Positions 1 through 8,067 are shown, numbered from the stretch's first letter. The stretch: DNA of 61,966 nt from JADKIH01 sp049363815 (GCA_049363815.1 JBMQEM010000124.1:1-61966), one strand, 5' to 3'. Notes: generated from the sequence alone by a model not told the origin. Translations and numbers: made by a program.

Positions 1-260
1 TCTGCAGGACAAGACAATGCACACAAGCCACAAGCCGTACATCTTTCTGCCCCATTTTCATCACGCTTGAGTACATGTTGTCCACGGTATACAGGAGCAA
101 AATCACGTTTTACTTCCGGATAGGAAATAGTAGCCTTCTTCTTAAAGAAATGCCGTAAAGTAATCCGCATACCATTTAGTATAGCAGGCAAATAGATCCT
201 TTCAGAGAAGGTCAACTCCTGCTTTACTACTTGTTTACTTTTATTTGTAAGAGGTTGCAT
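1..260 (-). CDS. nuoI: NADH-quinone oxidoreductase subunit I (partial, 3' end off window)
   Basis: Complex I subunit I, the ferredoxin-like protein that holds two 4Fe-4S clusters in the peripheral arm and passes electrons towards the quinone site. Only the first 86 codons are present: translation from the ATG at 258-260 (complement) gives a basic N-terminus, a segment ILNGMRITLRHFFKKK and, right at the window edge, the cysteine motif RCTACGLCALSC, which is the start of the first 4Fe-4S ligand set. It is last in the visible minus-strand order nuoA-I; nuoJ-N would be expected further left. It is separated from nuoH by 69 bp that contain a hairpin-forming repeat. The identification is firm because of both motif and context. 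Confidence 0.93.
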   Translation of the reverse strand, partial: MQPLTNKSKQVVKQELTFSERIYLPAILNGMRITLRHFFKKKATISYPEVKRDFAPVYRGQHVLKRDENGAERCTACGLCALSCPA

Positions 261-276
261 CTTTTGTTTTTGTATG

Positions 277-324
277 AAGTCAAAGGTCAAGGGGCAAAAG
301 TACTGACCCTTGACCTTTGAACTT
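277..324. repeat. Heptamer repeat forming an inverted hairpin between nuoH and nuoI
   Basis: The spacer reads as consecutive 7-bp units (AGTCAAA, GGTCAAG, GGGCAAA, then ACCCTTG, ACCTTTG), and the two halves are near-perfect inverted copies around 300. The transcript would fold into a long stem inside the nuo operon. It belongs to the same GGTCA family as the repeats at 2508-2535 and 3065-3092. It is not followed by a T run on the minus strand, so I do not call it a terminator. Confidence 0.7.
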
Positions 325-329
325 ATTTA

Positions 330-1361
330 CTATCCAAGTTTTCCATTTAACCACATCACCATCCCTGTTACAAAGATGTTTGCTATGGCTAGTGGAAGTA
401 ATATTTTCCATCCTAATTTCATTAGCTGATCGTAACGGAATCGCGGAAGGGTCCAGCGGATCCACATGAATAAGAAAATGAAGAAGAATATTTTTCCGAA
501 TAAGAACAGCGTACCGATCATGCTTAAGAGATTCGGATCGGATATAAAACGCGAGATAAACGGCATATTATAACCTCCGAAATACAATGTACTGATCACT
601 GCTGACGAAATGAACATATTTATGTATTCAGCAAACAGATAGAATCCAAGTTTCATCGAACTGTATTCTGTATGGTAGCCACCTACTAATTCGGTCTCGC
701 ATTCAGGAAGATCAAACGGAGCACGATTGGTTTCAGCGAATGCGCAGATAATGAAAATCAGAAAACCTAGTGGCTGGTAAAATACATTCCATTTTCCACC
801 ATCCTGCTGTTCTGCAATTTCACGGACACTGAGTGTACCGGTCATCATCACTAAAGCAATAATGGCAAGTCCCATTGCAATTTCATAACTGATCATCTGT
901 GAAGATGCTCTTAATGCACCCAGTAGAGAATATTTATTATTCGAAGCCCAGCCACCTATCATGATACCATAAACTCCGATTGACACTACTCCAAATATGT
1001 ATAGAATTCCAATATTTACATCTGCTGCTTGTATAGGATAAAAGGTTCCGCCGATCGTCAATCCTTTCCCCCATGGAATCACCGCGCTGGTCATGCAGGC
1101 AGTCATCATAGCCAGACTGGGACCCAGAATAAAAAGAAACTTATTCGACACATTCGGAATGATCTCTTCTTTCATGAACATCTTTACTCCATCAGCCATT
1201 GGCTGCAGAATCCCAAATGGCCCCGCACGATTCGGACCAAGGCGATCCTGCATGAAAGCAGCCACCTTTCGCTCTGCATAGGTGGAATACATAGCCACCA
1301 CCAGTGAGATAAGGAACACTGAAACGATGATGATGATTTTTATGATGAGGTATGTTGACAT
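330..1361 (-). CDS. nuoH: NADH-quinone oxidoreductase subunit H
   Basis: Membrane subunit of complex I (343 residues, normal for the family) that forms part of the quinone-binding chamber and links the peripheral arm to the proton-pumping arm. The signature stretches are AERKVAAFMQDRLGPNRAG near the N-terminus and FAETNRAPFDLPECE in the middle, with about eight hydrophobic segments. I start it at the ATG at 1361 (MSTYLIIKII...). The reading frame stays open 22 codons further upstream, but that part is encoded by the intergenic 7-bp repeat and has no counterpart in the family. It lies between nuoG (156 bp upstream) and nuoI. Confidence 0.96.
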   Translation of the reverse strand: MSTYLIIKIIIIVSVFLISLVVAMYSTYAERKVAAFMQDRLGPNRAGPFGILQPMADGVKMFMKEEIIPNVSNKFLFILGPSLAMMTACMTSAVIPWGKGLTIGGTFYPIQAADVNIGILYIFGVVSIGVYGIMIGGWASNNKYSLLGALRASSQMISYEIAMGLAIIALVMMTGTLSVREIAEQQDGGKWNVFYQPLGFLIFIICAFAETNRAPFDLPECETELVGGYHTEYSSMKLGFYLFAEYINMFISSAVISTLYFGGYNMPFISRFISDPNLLSMIGTLFLFGKIFFFIFLFMWIRWTLPRFRYDQLMKLGWKILLPLAIANIFVTGMVMWLNGKLG

Positions 1362-1367
1362 TGTTGA

Positions 1368-1418
1368 CTGGTAATAGGGTGAGTAGTAATTGGTAAATAG
1401 TAAGTAGCAGTACTTACT
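1368..1418. repeat. GTAA-type heptamer repeat upstream of nuoH
   Basis: Four units in exact 7-bp register (AGGGTGA, GTAGTAA, TTGGTAA, ATAGTAA), preceded by CTGGTAA one base out of phase, then GTAGCAG and an inverted TACTTAC. The end forms a small hairpin AGTAAGTA-GCAG-TACTTACT. It fills the nuoG-nuoH spacer with the related block at 1491-1537. It is part of the family also seen at 20103-20124. Confidence 0.7.
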
Positions 1419-1490
1419 AAATTTCAAATTTACTTTTCAATTATACTATATTTATTTTAATCTTAACTTGGTTTAATCAGACTTCAACTA

Positions 1491-1537
1491 AAAGTAAGTG
1501 GTGGTACTCACCAAATACTACTTTCCACTTACTAAAT
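1491..1537. repeat. ACTTACT-type heptamer repeat at the 3' end of nuoG
   Basis: AGTAAGTGG on the left pairs with CCACTTACT on the right, and the right half is a run of heptamers ACTCACC, AAATACT, ACTTTCC, ACTTACT. The nuoG stop codon (1518-1520) lies inside it, so the last residues of NuoG (VSGK) are encoded by repeat sequence. It is a complementary partner of the 1368-1418 block. Confidence 0.65.
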
Positions 1538-2498
1538 TCTGCACAACTTTCACATCATTCAACAAAGGCTTGTGAGCAGGTTCAGGCAGGGTATAGTGAT
1601 TCTGGGTGATCACAGAATGGCGGTCAAGGTTGGCAGGACCTTCGATCTGCCAGTCGGAGGCAGATTTTTTTTCGAAGCGGCAATCGTTACAGATCCATTC
1701 TTTCACTTCTCCATATTTGTCTTTTCTTCCTGTGATCCGATATACTTCTTCGCCTTTCATCCAGAGAGTAACTTTTGCAGAACACTTTGGACAATCGCGA
1801 TGTGCATCAACAGGATTTGCAAACCATACACGCGATTTAAAACGGAATGTGCGATCGGTCAAGGCGCCAACCGGACAAACATCGATCATGTTTCCTGAGA
1901 AATCGTTATCGACTGCCTTCTGTATATACGTGCTTATTTCGGAAACATCGCCACGATTCATTACACCGTGAACTCGTTTATCAGTGATCTGATCAGCTAC
2001 TTTCACACAGCGGTAACATAAGATGCAACGCGTCATGTGTAATTTGATCTTTGAACCAATGTCTATTTTCTCGAATGTCCTGCGTGAAAATTCATAACGT
2101 GTTTTTGCAAGTCCGTGTTCGTACGCAAGATCCTGCAAACTGCATTCTCCTGCCTGATCACAGATCGGACAATCCAGCGGATGGTTGATCAATAAAAACT
2201 CAACCACACCGGCACGAGCTTCCATCAAATCCGGCGAAGTGATATTCTGTACTTCCATCCCATCCATCACCGTTGTTCTGCAAGAAGCAACAGGTTTAGG
2301 CATAGGACGAGGATCTTTTTCGGAGCCTTTTGTTACTTTGACAATGCAAGTACGGCAATAACCGCCGCTTGTTTTCAAAGTACTGTAATAGCACATTGCA
2401 GGAGGAACGATCTCTCCTCCGATCATCCTGGCAGCATTAAGAATTGTTGTACCATCGGGTACCTCAATGCTCTTTCCATCAATTGTTACTTTTGCCAT
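1518..2498 (-). CDS. nuoG: NADH-quinone oxidoreductase subunit G, short form (iron-sulfur domain only)
   Basis: Complex I iron-sulfur subunit that carries electrons from NuoF towards NuoI. The 326 residues hold an N-terminal 2Fe-2S domain (Cys36, 48, 51, 73), the His-Cys3 4Fe-4S motif (His106, Cys110, 113, 119), a second 4Fe-4S set (Cys158, 161, 164, 208) and two further CxxC pairs (236/239, 270/273) that could hold the N7-type cluster. The roughly 550-residue molybdopterin-oxidoreductase-like C-terminal part found in E. coli NuoG is absent; short forms of this type occur in Bacteroidota. The start ATG at 2498 matches the family start. It is separated from nuoF by a 597-bp gap holding a foreign-looking small gene. 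Confidence 0.94.
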   Translation of the reverse strand: MAKVTIDGKSIEVPDGTTILNAARMIGGEIVPPAMCYYSTLKTSGGYCRTCIVKVTKGSEKDPRPMPKPVASCRTTVMDGMEVQNITSPDLMEARAGVVEFLLINHPLDCPICDQAGECSLQDLAYEHGLAKTRYEFSRRTFEKIDIGSKIKLHMTRCILCYRCVKVADQITDKRVHGVMNRGDVSEISTYIQKAVDNDFSGNMIDVCPVGALTDRTFRFKSRVWFANPVDAHRDCPKCSAKVTLWMKGEEVYRITGRKDKYGEVKEWICNDCRFEKKSASDWQIEGPANLDRHSVITQNHYTLPEPAHKPLLNDVKVVQNLVSGK

Positions 2499-2507
2499 AC
2501 TTTTTTC

Positions 2508-2535
2508 AGGTCAGAGGTCAAAGGTCAGAGGTCAC
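2508..2535. repeat. 28-bp inverted repeat, left copy (AGGTCA heptamers)
   Basis: Four consecutive 7-bp units AGGTCAG, AGGTCAA, AGGTCAG, AGGTCAC. The reverse complement of 3065-3092 matches all 28 bases. The two copies bracket the four-helix-bundle gene inside the nuo operon. Confidence 0.9.
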
Positions 2536-2602
2536 ACTTTTTGGTCTAATTGGAACTTGCAATTCTTAGATTATCCAATGGAATTCAAACCAAATTCAGC
2601 GT

Positions 2603-2929
2603 TTACTTCTTTTTACTTTCCTTTTCTATCTTATCTTTTAATTTTAATACAATTACACTAATGATCTTATTTATTTGAATTAATTCAGATCTTAAGTTTA
2701 CAAATGCAGGCTCTTCACTGATCTTATATATTTCATCCAGGATTTCAAACCAATACTCAGTTTCATAACCAGAACGAAGCGCAATTTCATAGAACCTGCA
2801 AAATTCTTTGTCGCTTCTACTTGCTTTTGCTTCATGCAAATTTGCTCCAATCGATGCTCCGCTTCTTGCTACCTGATCTCTGAGAAAATATTCTACTTTT
2901 TTATTTTTCAGATAATGACCAAGTTTCAA
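2603..2929 (-). CDS. Four helix bundle protein (S23/23S rRNA intervening-sequence protein family), N-terminus frameshifted
   Basis: Small helical protein of the family first known from 23S rRNA intervening sequences (PF05635/TIGR02436); its biochemical role is unknown. The diagnostic core VARSGASIGANLHEAKASRSDKEF... is intact, followed by a charged Lys-rich tail. The frame as it stands can start only at a TTG (2929), but the family N-terminus (RSRKFAIRVLKLGHYL) is encoded immediately upstream in the same frame, cut off by a TAA. An ATG at 2991 begins a short reading frame that would join this sequence if the A8 run at 2972-2979 had one more A. It is therefore either a recent frameshift mutant, a slippage-expressed gene or a sequencing error. 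It interrupts nuoF-nuoG and is bracketed by 28-bp inverted repeats, suggesting insertion. Confidence 0.8.
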   Translation of the reverse strand: MKLGHYLKNKKVEYFLRDQVARSGASIGANLHEAKASRSDKEFCRFYEIALRSGYETEYWFEILDEIYKISEEPAFVNLRSELIQINKIISVIVLKLKDKIEKESKKK

Positions 2930-3064
2930 TACTCTTATTGCAAACTTCCGTGACCTGGGAAGTATTTCTTCTTTTTTTTATAATTGTCCATACTACAATG
3001 TATAGACAATAAATTTTATTTACATTTAATAAAAGCGACAAACTCTCTTATTAATACATCCTGC

Positions 3065-3092
3065 GTGACCTCTGACCTTTGACCTCTGACCT
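3065..3092. repeat. 28-bp inverted repeat, right copy (AGGTCA heptamers)
   Basis: Perfect reverse complement of 2508-2535, built of 7-bp units. It ends 3 bp before the nuoF stop codon region (nuoF ends at 3096). Confidence 0.9.
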
Positions 3093-3095
3093 CAG

Positions 3096-4436
3096 TTATA
3101 CAGCTTGCTCCTTCAATCTATAATAATGCTTCACATCAACTATCCCTTTAGGATTTCGCACGTAATCTTCGAATTCCTTCCGGAAATGTCGAATAGCACT
3201 CGCTACCGGCCAAGCTGCTGCATCGCCTAACGGACAAATGGTTTTTCCTTCTATTTTTGATTGTATATCCCAGACAAGATCGATATCGCTAAGTGTTCCG
3301 TGACCGTTTACTATTTTATGCAGCACTTTTTCCATCCAGCCCGTTCCTTCACGACATGGCGAACATTGTCCGCAGCTTTCGTGGTGATAGAAACGAGTGA
3401 AGTTCCAGAGATTTTTTACGATGCTGGTGCTTTCATCCATTACAATGAAACCACCAGAACCTAACATTGTTCCGGTTGCGAATCCGCCGTCGGCAAGTGA
3501 TTCGTACGACATTAATCGTGGTTCACCGTTTGCTGTTTTCAGAATTAATTCAGCAGGGAGAATTGGAACTGATGATCCACCTGCAACTACTGCTTTCAGT
3601 TTCTTACCGTTCTTTATTCCACCACACCATTCATCGCTGTAAATAAAATCTTCAACAGTAATTCCCATTTCGATTTCATAGACACCGGGTTTGTTGATGT
3701 GACCACTTGCAGAGATCAATTTCGTTCCAGTACTTTTTCCAATTCCTACTTTTGCATATTCGTCACCACCATTGTTTACGATCGGAACAACAGCAGCAAT
3801 AGTTTCTACATTATTCACCACCGTTGGACAACCATACAATCCTGCGATCGCAGGGAATGGTGGTTTGATACGCGGATTACCACGCTTGCCTTCCAGTGAT
3901 TCCAGTAATGCTGTTTCTTCTCCGCAGATATACGCACCTGCTCCGACCTGTACATACAGATCGAGTGAGTAACTGCTTCCTAATATATTTTTTCCAAGCC
4001 AACCGTTAGCGTAAGCTTCATCGATCGCCTGTTCTAGTATTCGTGCTACATAAAAATATTCTCCGCGGATGTAGATGTAAGAAGTATTAGCTCCAAGTGC
4101 AAAACTTGAAGTGATCATTCCCTCTATAAGAAGATGCGGAATGCGTTCCATCAGGTATCTGTCCTTGAAAGTTCCCGGCTCAGACTCATCTGCATTGCAC
4201 ACAAGATATCGAGCAACACCTTCCGGTTTTGCAAGGAAACTCCATTTCATTCCTGTTGGAAACCCTGCTCCACCTCTTCCACGCAATCCTGATTTTTTCA
4301 CTTCTTCAACAATGGCTTCAGGAGTCATTGTCTTGATCGCTTTCTCTACAGAAGCATAACCGCCATTCTTACGATAAACATCATAAGTATTTATTCCCGG
4401 AATGTGGTCATTATTTAAAAGTAGTTTCTTTCCCAT
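3096..4436 (-). CDS. nuoF: NADH-quinone oxidoreductase subunit F
   Basis: NADH-oxidising subunit of complex I: binds FMN and NADH and carries the N3 4Fe-4S cluster. The 446 residues show the glycine-rich FMN/NADH loop GLRGRGGAGFPTGMKW (about 50-65), the NADH-binding ECGEE-like stretch AYICGEETALLESLEGKRG (169-185) and cluster ligands Cys355, 358, 361 (ESCGQCSPCREG) and Cys401 (TICPLGD). Length and start are those of the family. The gene follows nuoE with a 2-bp gap, so the two are translationally close, which suits partners of the same NADH-dehydrogenase module. Confidence 0.97.
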   Translation of the reverse strand: MGKKLLLNNDHIPGINTYDVYRKNGGYASVEKAIKTMTPEAIVEEVKKSGLRGRGGAGFPTGMKWSFLAKPEGVARYLVCNADESEPGTFKDRYLMERIPHLLIEGMITSSFALGANTSYIYIRGEYFYVARILEQAIDEAYANGWLGKNILGSSYSLDLYVQVGAGAYICGEETALLESLEGKRGNPRIKPPFPAIAGLYGCPTVVNNVETIAAVVPIVNNGGDEYAKVGIGKSTGTKLISASGHINKPGVYEIEMGITVEDFIYSDEWCGGIKNGKKLKAVVAGGSSVPILPAELILKTANGEPRLMSYESLADGGFATGTMLGSGGFIVMDESTSIVKNLWNFTRFYHHESCGQCSPCREGTGWMEKVLHKIVNGHGTLSDIDLVWDIQSKIEGKTICPLGDAAAWPVASAIRHFRKEFEDYVRNPKGIVDVKHYYRLKEQAV

Positions 4437-4438
4437 AA

Positions 4439-4981
4439 TTAATTTCCGGCCTCCGCTTTATCAGTATAAGCTTTTCTTTTTCCTTCAGTACGGAATCTCT
4501 CTACAAGTGCATCTACTTTTTCAAGACTTAAATTTTCATAGTAATCTGCACCTACCTGCATCATGGGAGCTGTTCCGCAAGAGCCAAGACACTCAACTGA
4601 TTTTAATGTGAACATTCCATCTGCAGACGTCTGACCGGTTTTTATATTCAGCTTTTTCTCAAGATGAGAAATAACATCCTCTGCGCCTAGCAGCCAACAT
4701 GAACTGGTCCGACAAACCTCGATCACGCACTTACCTACAGGTTTAAGATTGAACATGGAATAGAACGAAGCGACTTCATATACTTCTACCGGTTCAATTC
4801 CGATGACAGAAGCTACGTAATCCATTGTCTCAGGACTAAGCCATCCGTCAAATTCCGCTTGCGCAATATGCAGGATCGGAATCAATGCAGATTTATGTTT
4901 TCCTTCAGGATAACGTTTCATCATTCTCTTTGCAAGAGCTAATGATTCGTCACTGAATTTAATTTCTTTACCGTTATTCAT
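4439..4981 (-). CDS. nuoE: NADH-quinone oxidoreductase subunit E
   Basis: 24-kDa-type subunit of the complex I NADH-dehydrogenase module, with a thioredoxin-like fold and one 2Fe-2S cluster (N1a). The four ligands are visible: Cys90 and Cys95 (EVCRTSSCWLLGAE) and Cys131 and Cys135 (ECLGSCGTAPMM). 180 residues is the usual size. It lies 27 bp after nuoD and 2 bp before nuoF in one minus-strand operon. Confidence 0.96.
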   Translation of the reverse strand: MNNGKEIKFSDESLALAKRMMKRYPEGKHKSALIPILHIAQAEFDGWLSPETMDYVASVIGIEPVEVYEVASFYSMFNLKPVGKCVIEVCRTSSCWLLGAEDVISHLEKKLNIKTGQTSADGMFTLKSVECLGSCGTAPMMQVGADYYENLSLEKVDALVERFRTEGKRKAYTDKAEAGN

Positions 4982-5008
4982 TTTAATGCGGTCAAATTTA
5001 TGATCTGA

Positions 5009-6217
5009 TCAGGCGTCTAATTCACCTGCAATAACATTCATAGAACTCATTGTCAAAATTGCATCACTCAAGAATGCTCCTTTGATCATTTCCCGGTATG
5101 CCTGATAGTAGATATAACAAGGGCGTCGGAAATGTAAGCGGAAAGGCTGACGACCACCATCGCTGATGAGATAGAATCCTAATTCTCCATTACCACCTTC
5201 AACACAGTGATAAACTTCACCTTTTGGCACATCTGTTTCACCCATTACGATCTTGAAATGGTAGATCAAGGCTTCCATATTGTTGTACACTTCTTCCTTT
5301 GGAGGAAGATAGAACGATGGAATATCTGCATGGAAAGAAGTTTTATCCTGAAGCTTTTCGATCTTTTCCATTGCCTGGCGAATGATCGAAAGACTCTGAT
5401 ACATTTCTTCTTCACGAACCATAAACCGGTCGTACGTATCGCCATTCTTACCTATAGGAATTTCAAATTCGAATTCATCATAGGAAGAATACGGATTCAT
5501 TGCGCGGACATCATAATCAACTCCTGCAGCACGCAGGTTTGGTCCACTGAAACTATAATTCAAAGCACGCTCAGCAGAAATCGGTCCGCAACCAATTGTG
5601 CGATCCATGAATATTCTGTTACGTACTAAAAGTTTTTCGAATTCTTTTAAACCGGCAGGAAGATCATTCACTAATTTTTTGATCTTTCTCCAGGCAGTTT
5701 CATTAAAATCTCTTTCGAAACCACCTATGCGGCCAATATTTGTTGTAAGTCGAGCTCCACAGATCTCTTCGTAAATTTCATATATGTCTTCCCGCCATTG
5801 GAAAACATAGAGGAAACCTGTCATTGCTCCGGTATCAACTCCGATCACACTATTGCAGACAAGATGATCAGCAATACGGGCAAGCTCCATGATGATCACG
5901 CGCATGTATTCAACACGCTTCGGCAATTCTGCTTTGATCAGTTTTTCAACTGTCATATGCCAGCCCATATTGTTGATCGGAGAAGAACAATAATTCATCC
6001 GGTCAGTCAGCGGAGTGATCTGATAAAATGGTTTATGTTCAGCAAGCTTTTCAAAAGCACGATGAATGTAACCGATCGTTGGTTCTGAATCAACAATGAT
6101 CTCACCATCCATGGTCAACACATTCTGGAAAATACCATGTGTTGCTGGATGAGTTGGTCCAAGGTTAAGCGTTGTATACTGCTTATGATCGTCCGGTATC
6201 GTTGGCTTTAATTGCAT
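5009..6217 (-). CDS. nuoD: NADH-quinone oxidoreductase subunit D
   Basis: 49-kDa subunit of complex I, which together with NuoB forms the quinone-reduction site. The N-terminal signature LGPTHPATHG (about 19-28) is present, as are MNYCSSPINNMGWHMTVEKL, GCGPISAERALNYSFSGPNLR and the C-terminal EGGNGELGFYLISDGG. 402 residues is the normal size for separate NuoD (in some bacteria it is fused to NuoC; here they are separate genes with a 2-bp gap). The start at 6217 is ATG. Confidence 0.97.
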   Translation of the reverse strand: MQLKPTIPDDHKQYTTLNLGPTHPATHGIFQNVLTMDGEIIVDSEPTIGYIHRAFEKLAEHKPFYQITPLTDRMNYCSSPINNMGWHMTVEKLIKAELPKRVEYMRVIIMELARIADHLVCNSVIGVDTGAMTGFLYVFQWREDIYEIYEEICGARLTTNIGRIGGFERDFNETAWRKIKKLVNDLPAGLKEFEKLLVRNRIFMDRTIGCGPISAERALNYSFSGPNLRAAGVDYDVRAMNPYSSYDEFEFEIPIGKNGDTYDRFMVREEEMYQSLSIIRQAMEKIEKLQDKTSFHADIPSFYLPPKEEVYNNMEALIYHFKIVMGETDVPKGEVYHCVEGGNGELGFYLISDGGRQPFRLHFRRPCYIYYQAYREMIKGAFLSDAILTMSSMNVIAGELDA

Positions 6218-6219
6218 TA

Positions 6220-6750
6220 CTAATTTAATTTTTTGAAATTGGCTTTTTCACGGCCAAACATTGTATCATCTTTATCGTAACGTGTGCGGTCTTCAACAGG
6301 ATATTCTTTACGCATCGGATGATAATCCATATCTTCTACGTTCAATATACGTGTCATCTTCGGATGTCCGTTAAAACGGATACCATAAAAATCGAAAGCT
6401 TCTCTTTCCATCCAATTTGCTCCGGAGAAAACCGGAATCAACGAATCGAAATGCAGGTCATTCAGTGTAGTGTATGCTTTGATACGGATCCGCAGATTAA
6501 ATACCAGACTGTGTAGCTGATACATCATTGCAAATGGTTTAGGCTGATCCGGCAGATGAATTCCACAGGCAGTTGTCAGATAACGAAACTGAAATCTTTC
6601 ATCATCATATAAAAATCTACAAAGAGAAAGGAGACTACTTTTTTCGATGGTAAAAACAGAAAAATCGTATTGTTCTTCCCTGCTTATAATTGCATTACCA
6701 AATTTTTCATTGATAGCTTCTGCAACCTGATCTATTGAAGGCTTATCCAT
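6220..6750 (-). CDS. nuoC: NADH-quinone oxidoreductase subunit C
   Basis: 30-kDa subunit of the complex I peripheral arm, a structural partner of NuoD. The signature WMEREAFDFYGIRFNGHP followed by RILNVEDMDYHPMRKEYP is near the C-terminus. 176 residues; the start ATG at 6750 lies 6 bp after the nuoB stop, and the stop is 2 bp before nuoD. The tight spacing implies co-translation with its neighbours. Confidence 0.96.
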   Translation of the reverse strand: MDKPSIDQVAEAINEKFGNAIISREEQYDFSVFTIEKSSLLSLCRFLYDDERFQFRYLTTACGIHLPDQPKPFAMMYQLHSLVFNLRIRIKAYTTLNDLHFDSLIPVFSGANWMEREAFDFYGIRFNGHPKMTRILNVEDMDYHPMRKEYPVEDRTRYDKDDTMFGREKANFKKLN

Positions 6751-6756
6751 ATTTGA

Positions 6757-7317
6757 TTATTCTATTCCGTAAGAAGCAAGAAGCTGTTTATATTCAGGAG
6801 AATTCCTGCGTCGCAATGATTCATTCTGTATCAATGTCTGTATGCTCATGACACCATCAAGGATTTGTTCCGGGCGGGGCGGACAACCGGGAACATAAAC
6901 ATCAACAGGAATTATGTGATCGATACCCTGAAGTACAGAATATGAATCAAAGATTCCTCCACTCGATGCGCATGCTCCAACAGAAAGTACCCAGCGCGGT
7001 TCAGCCATTTGTTCATACACCTGACGTAATACTGGTCCCATCTTTTTTGCAATCGTGCCCATGACCATCAGAAGATCGGCCTGACGTGGAGAGAAACTCA
7101 AACGCTCTGATCCGAATCTTGCCAGATCATAAGTTGAAGCCATTGTGGCCATGAATTCAATTCCACAACAACTTGTTGCAAACGGTAATGGCCAAATGGA
7201 ATTTTTTCTCGCCAGTCCTACTACATGATCCAATTTTGTTGCAAAAAATCCAGGACCTTCAAAACCTGCAGGTGCCTGAACGATGTTAACATTGGATGCT
7301 GATTGTATATCTTTCAT
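6757..7317 (-). CDS. nuoB: NADH-quinone oxidoreductase subunit B
   Basis: PSST-type subunit that holds the N2 4Fe-4S cluster, the final electron donor to quinone. The tandem-cysteine motif FATSCCGIEFMA, the third ligand in SVGACASSGG and the fourth in VPGCPPRPEQ are all present. I take the ATG at 7317 (186 residues). An in-frame GTG at 7344 would add nine residues and overlap nuoA by 10 bp; it cannot be excluded because overlapping nuoA/nuoB starts are common, but the added residues are not conserved family sequence. Confidence 0.96.
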   Translation of the reverse strand: MKDIQSASNVNIVQAPAGFEGPGFFATKLDHVVGLARKNSIWPLPFATSCCGIEFMATMASTYDLARFGSERLSFSPRQADLLMVMGTIAKKMGPVLRQVYEQMAEPRWVLSVGACASSGGIFDSYSVLQGIDHIIPVDVYVPGCPPRPEQILDGVMSIQTLIQNESLRRRNSPEYKQLLASYGIE

Positions 7318-7334
7318 TTGATTTCTTTCTTGAT

Positions 7335-7706
7335 CTATTCCCACTTCAAAGCGCCTTTTCTGATGATGTAGAAAAAACCGGTAAGAAGTAAGCCCATAAA
7401 TAAAAACATCTCCAGCAAACCTTGCACTCCCAGTGCTTTGAAATTTACTGCCCAGGGATACATGAAGATCACTTCCACATCAAACAAGACGAAGAGAATT
7501 GCGACCAGAAAGTATTTGATTGAAAACGGGATTCTTGCATTGCCATGTGACTCAATTCCGCACTCAAAAGTGTCGAGTTTGATCTTTGATTTTCGTTTTG
7601 GCCCGAGGAAATGTGTAGCCACCATGGTAGTGACAACAAAGCCTGCGGCTACAAAAAACTGGATCAAAATAGGAAGGAAGTCGGCAGTTTGACTTGGAGT
7701 ATTCAT
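7335..7706 (-). CDS. nuoA: NADH-quinone oxidoreductase subunit A
   Basis: Small membrane subunit of complex I (123 residues) with three hydrophobic segments and the conserved loop KLDTFECGIESHGNARIPFSI, whose ECG cysteine lies near the quinone chamber. It is the first gene of the minus-strand nuo operon; the start ATG is at 7706, 38 bp downstream of a good Bacteroidota -7 box. nuoB follows closely. Confidence 0.96.
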   Translation of the reverse strand: MNTPSQTADFLPILIQFFVAAGFVVTTMVATHFLGPKRKSKIKLDTFECGIESHGNARIPFSIKYFLVAILFVLFDVEVIFMYPWAVNFKALGVQGLLEMFLFMGLLLTGFFYIIRKGALKWE

Positions 7707-7744
7707 TTTTGATGAAATTCAGGGCTTTTTTCCTGAATAAGAGG

Positions 7745-7752
7745 CAAATTTA
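7745..7752 (-). promoter_or_regulatory. Candidate -7 promoter box of the nuo operon (TAAATTTG)
   Basis: On the minus strand the sequence is TAAATTTG, an exact match to the Bacteroidota housekeeping -7 consensus TAnnTTTG, 38 bp before the nuoA start. A TTG lies 16 bp upstream, close to but slightly shorter than the usual -33 spacing. Confidence 0.5.
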
Positions 7753-7993
7753 TGGTTTTTATACTTGCCAATTTCGCAATCAACAGCATTTTTTTACTCT
7801 TTATGCATACATTAAATAAATGAATTCAAAAATCTATACCGCACTGATCGCTTTTTGACTCTACCCCTAGTCAATATCATAGAATTTTTCAAAATAATGC
7901 CCTTTTTTGACCAATCTCTTCAAAAGAATCACCCAGGGAATTTCAGTTTGAAAAGTAATTAACATAAAGTGGGGTTCAAAGGGGTTTGAAAAT
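7753..7993. other. Intergenic region upstream of nuoA with no recognised gene
   Basis: About 240 bp between the nuo promoter and the terminator of the GIN gene. I see no ORF with family resemblance and no RNA gene. The only structure noticed is a 6-bp dyad TTGACT/AGTCAA at 7855-7874, which may be chance. Confidence 0.4.
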
Positions 7994-8030
7994 AAAAAAA
8001 GACAAAGGCCGACTCAAATGAGCCGGCCTT
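7994..8030 (-). terminator. Rho-independent terminator after the 236-aa GIN gene
   Basis: Minus strand: AAGGCCGGCTC, loop ATTT, GAGTCGGCCTT (one mismatch), then TGTCTTTTTTT. It lies about 40 nt after the stop codon at 8068 and closes the sigma/GIN gene group. Confidence 0.85.
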
Positions 8031-8067
8031 CTTGAACCTACTACTAACTTAATCCACAAAAAAATAA

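Noticed and set aside
1362..1427. N-terminal extension of nuoH to 1427
   Set aside because: The extra residues are encoded by the intergenic repeat, and the family start is at 1361.
2603..2991. Ribosomal protein or rRNA locus suggested by the S23 family name
   Set aside because: No 23S rRNA sequence is present; the gene is an orphan in the nuo operon.
2508..3092. Insertion sequence remnant
   Set aside because: There is no transposase or clear target duplication; only the inverted repeats and a small ORF are visible, so I list it as a finding rather than an IS.
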